Shown here piece after piece: positions 1 to 6,462 of a stretch of DNA of 8,911 nt; within the stretch, counting starts at the first letter, position 1; each line of letters starts with the position of its first letter. Location of the stretch: the NCBI GenBank assembly GCA_046597185.1, contig JBKJLF010000308.1, positions 1-8,911 of the forward strand, given 5' to 3'. Below the pieces are notes generated by a model. It had not been told where the DNA came from. It ran no database searches and was given only the letters and a program-made list of their open reading frames with translations. Origin of the DNA: CAMBDR01 sp046597185 (GTDB lineage Bacteria > Pseudomonadota > Gammaproteobacteria > Burkholderiales > Burkholderiaceae_D). The position numbers were made by a program, and so were the translations under genes.

Positions 1-40
1 CTTTTCGACCAGCACCTCGAAAGATGCTGTAGCGCAAGAA

Positions 41-49
41 TTAACGCTA
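41..49 (-). other. TAG in place of Lys129 codon of rpsI, with relict Arg codon and TAA
   Basis: On the minus strand the end of rpsI reads AAG CAA TTC TCG TAG CGT TAA. The expected beta-proteobacterial ending QFSKR-stop would be restored by one base change, TAG to AAG. The Arg codon and the original TAA are intact just downstream, so the change looks recent, or the TAG may be suppressed. OsmC in this window also ends in TAG, so TAG is used as an ordinary stop elsewhere. Confidence 0.85.
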
Positions 50-433
50 CGAGAATTGCTTTGCGCGACGTGCTTTGCGCAGACCAACTTTTTTACGCTC
101 GACTTCACGTGCATCGCGTGTTACGAAGCCGGCTTTAGCCAGTTCCGGTTTCAACGCTGCATCGTAGTCGATCAGAGCGCGGGTGATGCCGTGACGAACT
201 GCACCAGCCTGGCCCGACTCACCGCCACCATGGACGTTGACTTTGATGTCGAAACGTTCGACATTGCCGGTCAGTTCCAGAGGTTGACGGATGACCATCA
301 GACCCGTTTCGCGCGAAAAGTATTCGTTTGCTGGTTTGCCGTTAACAACGATCAAGCCTGTGCCAACTTTGATAAAAACGCGAGCCACTGCACTTTTGCG
401 ACGGCCGGTTCCATAATTGTAATTACCGATCAT
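47..433 (-). CDS. rpsI: 30S ribosomal protein S9, lacking the last two residues
   Basis: This encodes small-subunit ribosomal protein S9, which sits in the 30S head; its C-terminal tail reaches the P-site tRNA. The 128-residue product starts MIGNYNYGTGRRKSAVARVF, typical of beta-proteobacterial S9. It contains the conserved core GGGESGQAGAVRHGITRAL and the basic end VERKKVGLRKARRAKQFS. The usual bacterial protein ends QFSKR and has about 130 residues; here a TAG replaces the expected Lys codon after QFS, followed in frame by CGT (Arg) and TAA. The ATG at 433 follows an AAGGA Shine-Dalgarno at about the right distance. The gene begins 9 bp after the rplM stop and is surely cotranscribed with it. 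Identity is certain. Whether the shortened tail is real, read through, or a sequencing error cannot be decided here. Confidence 0.97.
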   Translation of the reverse strand: MIGNYNYGTGRRKSAVARVFIKVGTGLIVVNGKPANEYFSRETGLMVIRQPLELTGNVERFDIKVNVHGGGESGQAGAVRHGITRALIDYDAALKPELAKAGFVTRDAREVERKKVGLRKARRAKQFS

Positions 434-442
434 GTCTATTCC

Positions 443-871
443 TTACAGGGCGAGAGGCTTGGGTTGCTGAGCCGAGTGCGGATGGGAGCCATCGGCATAG
501 ACTTTCAGCTTCTTGATCATTGCATAGCCGAGCGGGCCTTTAGGCAACATGCCTTTGACCGCTTTTTCGAGGGCGCGCCCTGGAAAACGCTGTTGCATTT
601 TTTGGAAATTGGTTTCGTAGATACCGCCGGGGTAGCCGGTATGACGATAATAGATTTTGTTCTGGGCTTTGGTGCCCGTCACGCGCAGTTTGGCTGCATT
701 GACGATGATGATAAAATCACCGGTATCGACGTGAGGAGTAAATTCTGGTTTATGCTTGCCGCGTAGTCGGAGTGCCACTTCGCTGGCAACACGTCCGAGG
801 ACTTTGTCCGTCGCGTCAATCACGAACCAATCACGCTGGACCTCATGGTCTTTAGCGGAAAATGTTTTCAT
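443..871 (-). CDS. rplM: 50S ribosomal protein L13
   Basis: This encodes large-subunit protein L13, an early assembly protein that binds 23S rRNA. The 142-residue product matches the usual length of the family. It shows the family landmarks in order: MKTFSAKDHEVQRDWFVIDA at the N-terminus, VLGRVASEVALRLRGKHKPE, TPHVDTGDFIIIVNAAKL, KIYYRHTGYPGG, and the C-terminal MLPKGPLGYAMIKKLKVY followed by HPHSAQQP. The ATG at 871 is preceded by AGGAAG at good spacing. It is the first gene of the rplM-rpsI operon, behind a strong promoter and a leader of about 90 nt. In E. coli L13 represses its own operon at the translational level, so a similar leader control is plausible here. Confidence 0.98.
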   Translation of the reverse strand: MKTFSAKDHEVQRDWFVIDATDKVLGRVASEVALRLRGKHKPEFTPHVDTGDFIIIVNAAKLRVTGTKAQNKIYYRHTGYPGGIYETNFQKMQQRFPGRALEKAVKGMLPKGPLGYAMIKKLKVYADGSHPHSAQQPKPLAL

Positions 872-907
872 GCTGACTTCCTAATAGATGTAAACGCTCA
901 AAATGGC

Positions 908-924
908 GGTTCCATGCAAGAACC
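908..924 (-). promoter_or_regulatory. Hairpin in rplM leader
   Basis: The rplM-rpsI mRNA leader contains an inverted repeat, GGTTC and GAACC, separated by 7 nt. It lies about 37 nt upstream of the rplM start codon. It is a possible element for translational autocontrol by L13. The stem is only 5 bp, so it could also be chance. Confidence 0.35.
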
Positions 925-969
925 ATGGACACAACCTTATCTCTTCCCAGAGCGCACGGAAAGCCGGAA

Positions 970-999
970 ATTATAAGCCGGATTTTATGCGCGTGTCAA
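970..999 (-). promoter_or_regulatory. Sigma-70 promoter of rplM-rpsI
   Basis: On the minus strand a perfect TTGACA (994-999) is followed after 18 nt by a perfect TATAAT (970-975). Transcription should begin near position 963, giving a 5' leader of about 90 nt before rplM. Two direct copies of CCGGCTT flank the -10 box. A consensus promoter fits the high expression expected of ribosomal protein genes. Confidence 0.9.
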
Positions 1000-1084
1000 G
1001 GTCTAATGAATAAAAACAAGTCGCGTAATCAAAAAAGCGGCACCAGGCAGTATTTTTGATGGCCCGGCGCGCCCCATTAAGCGA

Positions 1085-2770
1085 TCAGGGATGAGGATGG
1101 GCACCCGCCTTGATATCCGCTTCATCATGCTCGGCCTTGGGCGGATCTTGCGGCAAGGGCTTGCGCGGCAGCATTTCATCGCGATTGGCCGTGTGCGCCA
1201 CAAAACTGGCCATGATGATGGCCGCCTGCATCATGTCACCCTTTTGCACCTTGTCATATACATCCAGATTGGAATGATGGGTGCGGCTAAAATAATCCAG
1301 TTCATCCTGAATGAATTGAAAACCGGGCACGCCGACATTATCAAAACTCTGATGATCGGTGCCCATGGTTTTTTGCATGGTCACGCTGCCAGCCCCCATA
1401 TCCTGAAACGGTGCCAGCCAGGCGTCAAATATCGGTTTGATAGCCGCATTGCCTTCGCCATACACCCCGCGAATTTTGCCGCTGCCGCCATCAAAATTGT
1501 AGTAAGCCGAAACTTTGCCATGCAAAGGCTTGAAACTGAGCGGCCCGGTTGGCTTTTGCAAAAAGCTGGGCAAATCCTTTTGTTTGGGGTCCAACTGTTC
1601 CGGGCGGGCCGCCAGCCATTTTTTTACAAACGCGCGCGAACCCAATAAACCTTGCTCTTCGCCACCCCATAAGCCAATGCGGATGGTGCGGCGCGGTTTA
1701 AAACCAACGGCTTTGAGGATACGCATCGCTTCCATGGCAATCGCCACCCCGGCCGCATTATCGGTCGCCCCGGTGCCGCCATGCCAGGAATCCAGATGGC
1801 CGCCCAACATCACGATTTCATCTTTTTTATCACTACCCGGCATGTCTGCCAGCACGTTGACCACCGCATCCGGGTCTTCGGCATTAAAGGCAACTTTCAC
1901 ATCCAGCTCCAGCGTCAGGTCTTTTTTCTTTTCCACCAGGCGAAACAGGCGATTATAGGTTTCCGTTTCCAGCACCAAATTGGGCACGCCCACCGATTCG
2001 CCGGTTTTATACGAACCGCCACCCTGGACAAAGATCACACCGTCATCACCATGCGAACTATTGAGTGTGGCGACCACTTTTTCTTCAATAAAAAAGGGAT
2101 ACAACTTTTTCTCCAGCTCGCGCTGCTTGAAAATTTTTTCAAAGTCGCGCACCCGCCCGACGGGTGGGGCAGCCAGTTCCATCTTCAGGGTTTCAGCCAT
2201 TTCCTGATCGGAAATACGCGTTGCATCCGGCTTGAAATGGAGCTTGGTCGGGCGTAACGCGTCACGCAGCACGATTGCGCCCGCCAATTTGCCCTTCCAT
2301 TTGGCCATATCTTCTTCGGTCTCGATTTTGGCATACACGACCTTGGCGCGTTGCACGCCGTCGGTGCCGGGTGTCCATGCCTTGGGAATCGCGTGTAAAT
2401 CCACCTGAAGTGGGCTTACCATGCGCAAGCTACTATGCTCCAGGGTCCAGCCCCGGCCAAACGGGCCGAAATTCTCAGTATGGCTGTTTTGCAAACCCCA
2501 TTCGCTTAACTTGGCGCGCGTCCACTCGCTGGCTTTTTTTAAACCGGGGGAACCCGTTAGCCGCGGCCCAATTTCATCGGTGAGCACACTTAAGGTTTCC
2601 ATCACCCTGGAGCGATTGATACCCTCATCGCGCAATTTATTCACTAAATTCAAATCGGCCTTATCTTGGGCTGCCGCACCTTGCATGGCACAGGCCAGGC
2701 ACAGGCCCAAGCTTATGTTCAAACCGATATTCAGGCCGATATTCAGGCTCGCTTTTGTCCAACGTCTCAT
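1085..2770 (-). CDS. Secreted M28-family zinc aminopeptidase/carboxypeptidase
   Basis: This is a predicted exported metallopeptidase of family M28 (co-catalytic zinc exopeptidases). The 561-residue product starts with a signal peptide: the basic MRRWTK, a hydrophobic stretch to about residue 30, and a probable signal peptidase I cut at AAA|Q near residue 34. The middle part, about 120-310, is where related enzymes carry a PA-like insert. The catalytic domain carries a full set of candidate metal ligands: H325 and D327 in GGHLDSWHGG, D337 in TDNAAG, E371-E372 in LWGGEEQGLLGS, D427 in YNFDGG, and H473 in MGTDHQSFDNVGVPGFQF. A charged, Pro-rich tail with HPHP ends the protein. The ATG at 2770 fits the signal peptide. 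It appears to be a single-gene unit, divergent from the OsmC gene. The substrate cannot be named; a nutritional role in peptide digestion outside the cytoplasm is inferred. Confidence 0.93.
   Translation of the reverse strand: MRRWTKASLNIGLNIGLNISLGLCLACAMQGAAAQDKADLNLVNKLRDEGINRSRVMETLSVLTDEIGPRLTGSPGLKKASEWTRAKLSEWGLQNSHTENFGPFGRGWTLEHSSLRMVSPLQVDLHAIPKAWTPGTDGVQRAKVVYAKIETEEDMAKWKGKLAGAIVLRDALRPTKLHFKPDATRISDQEMAETLKMELAAPPVGRVRDFEKIFKQRELEKKLYPFFIEEKVVATLNSSHGDDGVIFVQGGGSYKTGESVGVPNLVLETETYNRLFRLVEKKKDLTLELDVKVAFNAEDPDAVVNVLADMPGSDKKDEIVMLGGHLDSWHGGTGATDNAAGVAIAMEAMRILKAVGFKPRRTIRIGLWGGEEQGLLGSRAFVKKWLAARPEQLDPKQKDLPSFLQKPTGPLSFKPLHGKVSAYYNFDGGSGKIRGVYGEGNAAIKPIFDAWLAPFQDMGAGSVTMQKTMGTDHQSFDNVGVPGFQFIQDELDYFSRTHHSNLDVYDKVQKGDMMQAAIIMASFVAHTANRDEMLPRKPLPQDPPKAEHDEADIKAGAHPHP
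2718..2748 (-). repeat. 12-bp tandem repeat in the signal-peptide coding region
   Basis: About 2.6 copies of a 12-bp unit (plus-strand form TTCAGGCCGATA, first copy TTCAAACCGATA) lie within the 5' end of the M28 peptidase gene. They encode the repeated tetrapeptide NIGL in the hydrophobic core of the signal peptide (LNIGLNIGLNI). The unit length preserves the reading frame, so gain or loss of copies would only lengthen or shorten the signal peptide. Confidence 0.8.
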
Positions 2771-2817
2771 TATTTCTCAACCTTTATTCAAACTACCACT
2801 GTCGCAAAAAATTCGGC

Positions 2818-2836
2818 CTGATTTGATCAAAATCAG
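2818..2836. promoter_or_regulatory. FNR/Anr-like palindrome between the M28 and OsmC genes
   Basis: The 19-bp sequence CTGATTTGATCAAAATCAG has perfectly matching 7-bp arms around a 5-bp centre. Within it, TTGAT-CAAA-ATCAG (2823-2836) matches nine of the ten specified bases of the FNR/Anr consensus TTGAT-N4-ATCAA. It is centred about 59 bp upstream of the peptidase start codon and about 205 bp upstream of the OsmC start. This position suits control of the peptidase better. No convincing sigma-70 boxes were seen at the classic spacing, so regulation is inferred. Confidence 0.45.
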
Positions 2837-3033
2837 CCGCGTCACCCAACCCACCGCACCAGTATGGATAATCTGGCCGCGTAGAATCATAACCGTTTCC
2901 CGCATGAAACGCGAAATTTTCTTAAGCAAACTGATATCTTGTCAGAATTTATTCGACGTGCTGCGATGCACCACACTCAAAATAAGGATCTCAGCTACAA
3001 TAAGCGCTTTCCCAATCTCTCAGGATGATCATT

Positions 3034-3474
3034 ATGGAATGCAAAGTAAGCTGGACTGGCCCGGCCGGCATGTCATTTTTGGCAGAAACTGGCTCTGGCC
3101 ATGCGGTGGTAATGGATGGCGCACCCGATGGCGGCGGCCACAATTTGGCACCGCGCCCGATGGAAATGGTATTGCTCGGCACGGGTGGCTGTACCGCCTA
3201 CGATGTGGTGTTGATTCTCAAACGCAGCCGCCAACAGGTATTGGGTTGCGAGGTGAGCTTAAAGGCAGAACGGGCAGAAACCGAGCCTAAGGTATTCACC
3301 AAAATCCATTTTCACTTTACCGTGCGTGGACAAAATCTCAAGCCCGAAGCGGTGGAGCGCGCCATCAATTTATCGCATGACAAGTATTGCTCTGCCTCCA
3401 TCATGCTGGCAAAAACGGCAGAAATCACCCATAGTTTTGAAATTATCGAACAAGCGGCCCCGGTTGCCCCTTAG
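3034..3474 (+). CDS. OsmC family protein (YhfA-like)
   Basis: This is an OsmC/Ohr superfamily protein; members of known function reduce organic hydroperoxides with a cysteine pair, in the cytoplasm. The 146-residue product has the two family cysteines, C53 in GTGGCTAYDVVLILKRSRQ and C119 in SHDKYCSASIMLAKTAEI, and an N-terminal stretch ending in the NLAPRPMEM(V/L)L motif typical of the YhfA-like branch. For that branch a peroxidase role is less certain than for Ohr or OsmC. The ATG at 3034 was chosen because CAGGA at 3021-3025 then sits at normal distance. The ATG at 3025, nine bases earlier in frame, would have no ribosome binding site and adds only MII. A TACAAT at 2996-3001 is a possible -10 box without a clear -35. 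The gene diverges from the M28 peptidase. Confidence 0.92.
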   Translation: MECKVSWTGPAGMSFLAETGSGHAVVMDGAPDGGGHNLAPRPMEMVLLGTGGCTAYDVVLILKRSRQQVLGCEVSLKAERAETEPKVFTKIHFHFTVRGQNLKPEAVERAINLSHDKYCSASIMLAKTAEITHSFEIIEQAAPVAP

Positions 3475-3506
3475 CGAACGCTTGAATCAACATCAACCCG
3501 ACACCA

Positions 3507-3572
3507 ATCTGCCACAAATCCGCTATAGATCTGCTATTAATCTGCTATAAACCCAGCATAAACTGGCTATAA
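3507..3572 (+). repeat. Six phased 11-bp direct repeats upstream of the DUF1993 gene
   Basis: Six consecutive 11-bp units start at 3507, 3518, 3529, 3540, 3551 and 3562 without gaps. The consensus is ATCTGCTATAA. By eye the units match it at 9, 9, 9 or 10, 11, 6 and 8 of 11 positions; the fifth is the weakest. The period is close to one helical turn, so the same face would be presented repeatedly. The array fills most of the gap between the OsmC stop and the DUF1993 start, and its last unit supplies a TATAAT. It may be an array of protein binding sites or simply a decayed tandem duplication. Confidence 0.7.
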
Positions 3573-3584
3573 TCAGGCCAGTTT
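3560..3584 (+). promoter_or_regulatory. Hairpin enclosing a perfect -10 box (promoter/operator or osmC terminator)
   Basis: AAACTGGC (3560-3567) and GCCAGTTT (3577-3584) form an 8-bp perfect inverted repeat with a 9-nt loop that begins with TATAAT (3568-3573). No good -35 box lies 17 nt upstream. The stem is followed by a T-rich run (TCCTTTTGTTGTT), so the same structure could end transcription of the OsmC gene. Its position, about 40 bp before the DUF1993 start, also fits a promoter covered by an operator. Confidence 0.5.
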
Positions 3585-3614
3585 CCTTTTGTTGTTACTC
3601 AACCAGGAGTTGTT

Positions 3615-4124
3615 ATGACCATTTCCATGTATTCCGCCAGCGTGCCCGTGTTCCGCCAAATGCTCACCAGCTTAAGCGATATTTTGCACAAAGCCGAAGC
3701 CCACGCTAGTGCCAAGAATTTTGAACCGGCAGCGCTGTTGCAGGCACGCTTGTTTCCCGATATGTTTAGCCTGATCCGCCAGGTACAAATTGCCAGCGAT
3801 TTTGCCAAAGGCGTACCCTTGCGTCTGGCGCGCCAAGACGTGCCCGCATATGAAGACAATGAGCAAAGCTTTGCCGATTTGCAAGCGCGCATCAGCAAAA
3901 CCCTGGCCTTGCTGGACGGCTTAACCGAAGCCCAGTTTGCTGGCAGCGAGGAAATTGACATCGTACTGCGCCCCGGCACGCCCAAGGAAAGAAAAATGAC
4001 AGGCCAGCAATACTTGCTCGGCTATGGCTTACCGCAATTTTTCTTCCACACAACCACCGCCTATGCCCTGTTACGCCACAATGGGGTTGAAGTGGGTAAG
4101 AAGGATTTCATGGGTAGTTATTAA
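3615..4124 (+). CDS. DUF1993 domain-containing protein
   Basis: The 169-residue product resembles DUF1993 proteins, which are soluble, mostly helical and related in fold to the DinB/YfiT four-helix bundle; their function is unknown. Landmarks are the N-terminal MTISMYSASVPVFRQMLTSL, the central LFPDMFSLIRQVQIASDFAKG, the QSFADLQARI stretch, and the C-terminal FFFHTTTAYALLRHNGVEVG followed by KKDFMGSY. The length is normal for the family. The ATG at 3615 follows an AGGAG Shine-Dalgarno. There is no signal peptide or membrane segment. It is a single gene, preceded by the 11-bp repeat array, and it converges on the small lipoprotein gene with 8 bp between the two stop codons. A metal-binding role as in DinB proteins is possible but not shown. 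Confidence 0.9.
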   Translation: MTISMYSASVPVFRQMLTSLSDILHKAEAHASAKNFEPAALLQARLFPDMFSLIRQVQIASDFAKGVPLRLARQDVPAYEDNEQSFADLQARISKTLALLDGLTEAQFAGSEEIDIVLRPGTPKERKMTGQQYLLGYGLPQFFFHTTTAYALLRHNGVEVGKKDFMGSY

Positions 4125-4132
4125 GCCCGGGT

Positions 4133-4282
4133 TTATTTTCTGTTCTCATGGGCGGCTTTATTTTCTTCCGCCCTTTGTTTTGCATCGGCTTCCGCTTTTT
4201 CTTCGTAAGCCGATTTTTCCCCGCAGCCTGACAACATCCATCCCAATACCAGCGTAAAAATTAACCCACTCAGCAGCTTCAT
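4133..4282 (-). CDS. Small lipoprotein, 49 residues
   Basis: This short gene reads, on the minus strand, MKLLSGLIFTLVLGWMLSGC and then a charged tail rich in Glu, Lys and Ala (from GEKSAYEEKAEADAK to ENRK). The N-terminus is a lipoprotein signal peptide: a Lys, a hydrophobic core, and the lipobox LSGC with Cys at residue 20. The mature form would be only 30 residues, probably a helical, lipid-anchored peptide; the residue after Cys is Gly, so outer-membrane sorting is likely. The ATG at 4282 has a strong GGGAGG Shine-Dalgarno immediately upstream. The gene lies 55 bp downstream of flhA on the same strand and converges with the DUF1993 gene. It may be cotranscribed with flhA or have its own promoter. 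Its function is unknown. Confidence 0.82.
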   Translation of the reverse strand: MKLLSGLIFTLVLGWMLSGCGEKSAYEEKAEADAKQRAEENKAAHENRK

Positions 4283-4312
4283 TACTCCCTCCCTTAGTAG
4301 TCATCTGCTTTT

Positions 4313-4318
4313 AGTATA
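4313..4318 (-). promoter_or_regulatory. Possible -10 box for the small lipoprotein gene
   Basis: TATACT on the minus strand lies about 30 nt before the lipoprotein start, in the 55-bp gap after flhA. The -35 region at 17 nt (ATAATT) is poor, so this is only a candidate; transcription could instead continue from flhA, as no clear terminator was seen in the gap. Confidence 0.3.
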
Positions 4319-4337
4319 GCGTGTTTTTACGAAAAAA

Positions 4338-6437
4338 TTATTGCCCTCCCACCAAGCTGGTGACGCGTATGGTTTTTGAGTCCGGAATTTCGGCATGCGA
4401 CAAGACTTTTAATTGCGGCAAAGTACGGCGCAAGAAGCGCGCCAACAGAGTGCGCAAGGGGCCGGGCACCAATAAAACCGGGGTTAAACCCATTTGTTCC
4501 TGTTGCCGCACTGCTTGCCCGGCCTGTTGCACCAAAGTATCGGCCAAACCGGGTTCGATGCCCGCACCATCCGGGCCACTGGCCTGCAAGGCTTGCATTA
4601 ACAGCCGCTCCAGGCGATTATCCAGCGTCATCACCGACAACTCGGTTTCGGATGGGAAAATTTGCTGCACAATCGCGCGGCCCAGCGCAATACGTACCAG
4701 TGCGGTCAATTCGGCCGGGTCTTGCGTGGTCATGGTGTACTCGGATAAGGCATCAATAATCGAGCGCATATCGCGAATATGGACGCCTTCCATCAACAAG
4801 TTTTGCAACACTTTTTGCAGCGACGAGAGTGAAATCATCTTCGGCACCAAGTCTTCCACCAGTTTTGGATTGTCTTTGCCCAAATGGTCGAGCAAGGCTT
4901 GCACCTCTTGCCGCCCCAGCAGTTCGGCGGCGTGGGTGGTAATCAGGTGATTCATATGGGTGGCCACCACCGTGCCTGCATCGACCACGGTATAACCCAT
5001 GGTTTGCGCCTGTTCTTTCAAATTGGCATCAATCCAGATGGCTGGCAAGCCAAAGGCCGGGTCACTGGTTACCACGCCGGGCAAGGTGCCGCTGGCCATG
5101 CCGGGGTTAATTGCCAAAAACTGGCCATTAAAGGCTTCCCCCGCACCCACTTCCACCCCTTTGAAGGCGATACGGTAAGCCGATGGTTTGAGTTCCAGAT
5201 TGTCGCGAATATGCACGGGCGGTGCCAGGAAGCCCACTTCCTGGGCAAACTTTTTGCGAATTCCCTTGATCCGTTTGAGCAATTCACCACCTTGGCCGCG
5301 ATCCACTAAAGGAATCAGGCGGTAGCCCACTTCCAGGCCCAGGGTATCGACCGGCAACACGTCTTGCCAACTGGCTTCTTCACTCACGGGGTTGGGTGCT
5401 ACCTCCGGCGCGGCTTCTTCTGCTGCGGCGGCGGTAGCGGCATCAGCGGCTATTTTTGCGCGCCGGATCAGGAAATACGAAGAACCACCCAAAGCTGCGG
5501 CCAGAAACAGGAAGGCGAGATGCGGCATGCCGGGAATTAAGCCCATCCCACCGATGATGGCAGCGGAAATGCCCATGACTTGCGGCTTCATAAACAATTG
5601 ATTAACTAACTGACTCCCGATATCTTGTTCACTGGCCACCCGGGATACAATCATACCCGCTGCGGTTGAAATGATTAACGAAGGAATTTGTGCCACCAAA
5701 CCATCACCAATGGCCAGCAAGGTATAGTTTTTCAGCGCATCGGCAAAGGCCATGTCGTGTTGTAGCATACCCACCAGCAAGCCACCCACGATATTAATCA
5801 CCGTCACCATAATGCCAGCAATGGCATCGCCGCGCACATATTTACTGGCACCGTCCATCGCGCCATAAAATTCGGCTTCTTGCGCCACTTCGGTACGGCG
5901 CTTGCGCGCTTCGGCTTCGGCGATCAGGCCAGCGTTCAAATCGGCGTCAATCGCCATTTGCTTACCGGGCATGGCATCCAGGGCAAAGCGTGCGCCCACT
6001 TCAGCGATACGGCCGGCACCCTTGGTGACCACGGTAAAATTGATGATGGTTAAAATCACAAACACCACAATCCCGACGGTGTAATTGCCGCCGATCAAAA
6101 AGTGGCCAAACGCTTCAATCACTTTACCTGCCGCATCCGGCCCGGTATGGCCTTCGGTCAACACCACCCGGGTTGAGGCCACGTTGAGTGACAGGCGCAG
6201 CATGGTAGAAACCAGCAACACCGCCGGAAAGGCCATGAAGTCGAGCGGTTTCACCGTATATAAACTGGTGAGCAGCACGATAATGGCGAGCGCGATGTTA
6301 AAGCTGAAAAACACGTCCAGCACAAAGGCGGGCAAGGGCAAAATCATCATTGCCAACAGCATGATGATAATCACCGGTGCAGCCAAGCCTTTGGAATTTA
6401 AGCCGGCTAACCATGGGGGCAGTGTGAGTCCGTTCAT
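4338..6437 (-). CDS. flhA: Flagellar biosynthesis protein FlhA
   Basis: FlhA forms the nonameric export gate of the flagellar type III secretion apparatus in the inner membrane, coupling proton flow to export and receiving substrates and chaperones on its cytoplasmic ring. The 699-residue product has the normal length. The N-terminal half, to about residue 330, carries about eight hydrophobic segments, with the well-conserved PLDFMAFPAVLLVSTMLRLS early on. The cytoplasmic loop contains the FHIPEP signature region RFALDAMPGKQMAIDADLNAG near 150-170. An Ala/Glu-rich linker around 330-355 leads to the C-terminal cytoplasmic domain, including GYRLIPLVD and the RDNLELKPSAYRI region. The ATG at 6437 has an AGGTGA Shine-Dalgarno. 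It starts 25 bp after the flhB stop, so the two are one operon. The usual flhF is not found downstream. Confidence 0.98.
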   Translation of the reverse strand: MNGLTLPPWLAGLNSKGLAAPVIIIMLLAMMILPLPAFVLDVFFSFNIALAIIVLLTSLYTVKPLDFMAFPAVLLVSTMLRLSLNVASTRVVLTEGHTGPDAAGKVIEAFGHFLIGGNYTVGIVVFVILTIINFTVVTKGAGRIAEVGARFALDAMPGKQMAIDADLNAGLIAEAEARKRRTEVAQEAEFYGAMDGASKYVRGDAIAGIMVTVINIVGGLLVGMLQHDMAFADALKNYTLLAIGDGLVAQIPSLIISTAAGMIVSRVASEQDIGSQLVNQLFMKPQVMGISAAIIGGMGLIPGMPHLAFLFLAAALGGSSYFLIRRAKIAADAATAAAAEEAAPEVAPNPVSEEASWQDVLPVDTLGLEVGYRLIPLVDRGQGGELLKRIKGIRKKFAQEVGFLAPPVHIRDNLELKPSAYRIAFKGVEVGAGEAFNGQFLAINPGMASGTLPGVVTSDPAFGLPAIWIDANLKEQAQTMGYTVVDAGTVVATHMNHLITTHAAELLGRQEVQALLDHLGKDNPKLVEDLVPKMISLSSLQKVLQNLLMEGVHIRDMRSIIDALSEYTMTTQDPAELTALVRIALGRAIVQQIFPSETELSVMTLDNRLERLLMQALQASGPDGAGIEPGLADTLVQQAGQAVRQQEQMGLTPVLLVPGPLRTLLARFLRRTLPQLKVLSHAEIPDSKTIRVTSLVGGQ

Positions 6438-6462
6438 TAGATCACCTCATTTTTCTCAAGTT

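Noticed and set aside
12..33. Hairpin downstream of rpsI as an intrinsic terminator
   Set aside because: CAGCATC can pair with GGTGCTG on the minus strand, but no U-tract follows within the window.
56..766. 236-codon plus-strand open frame opposite rpsI and rplM
   Set aside because: It lies wholly antisense to two certain ribosomal protein genes and its translation shows no recognisable family; it is a by-product of their codon bias.
1020..1084. Intrinsic terminator after the M28 gene
   Set aside because: A run of six T is present on the minus strand after GCCGC, but no stable stem directly precedes it.
2421..3290. 289-codon plus-strand open frame across the M28 start and the OsmC gene
   Set aside because: It overlaps the 5' part of the M28 peptidase and the OsmC gene in other frames, both of which show full family motifs.
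3507..3572. CRISPR-like array
   Set aside because: The 11-bp units are adjacent with no spacers and are far too short for CRISPR repeats.
4331..4361. Terminator at the end of flhA
   Set aside because: CACCA-AGC-TGGTG is palindromic and six T follow, but the gap of about 12 nt between them and the position inside the last codons make it unconvincing.
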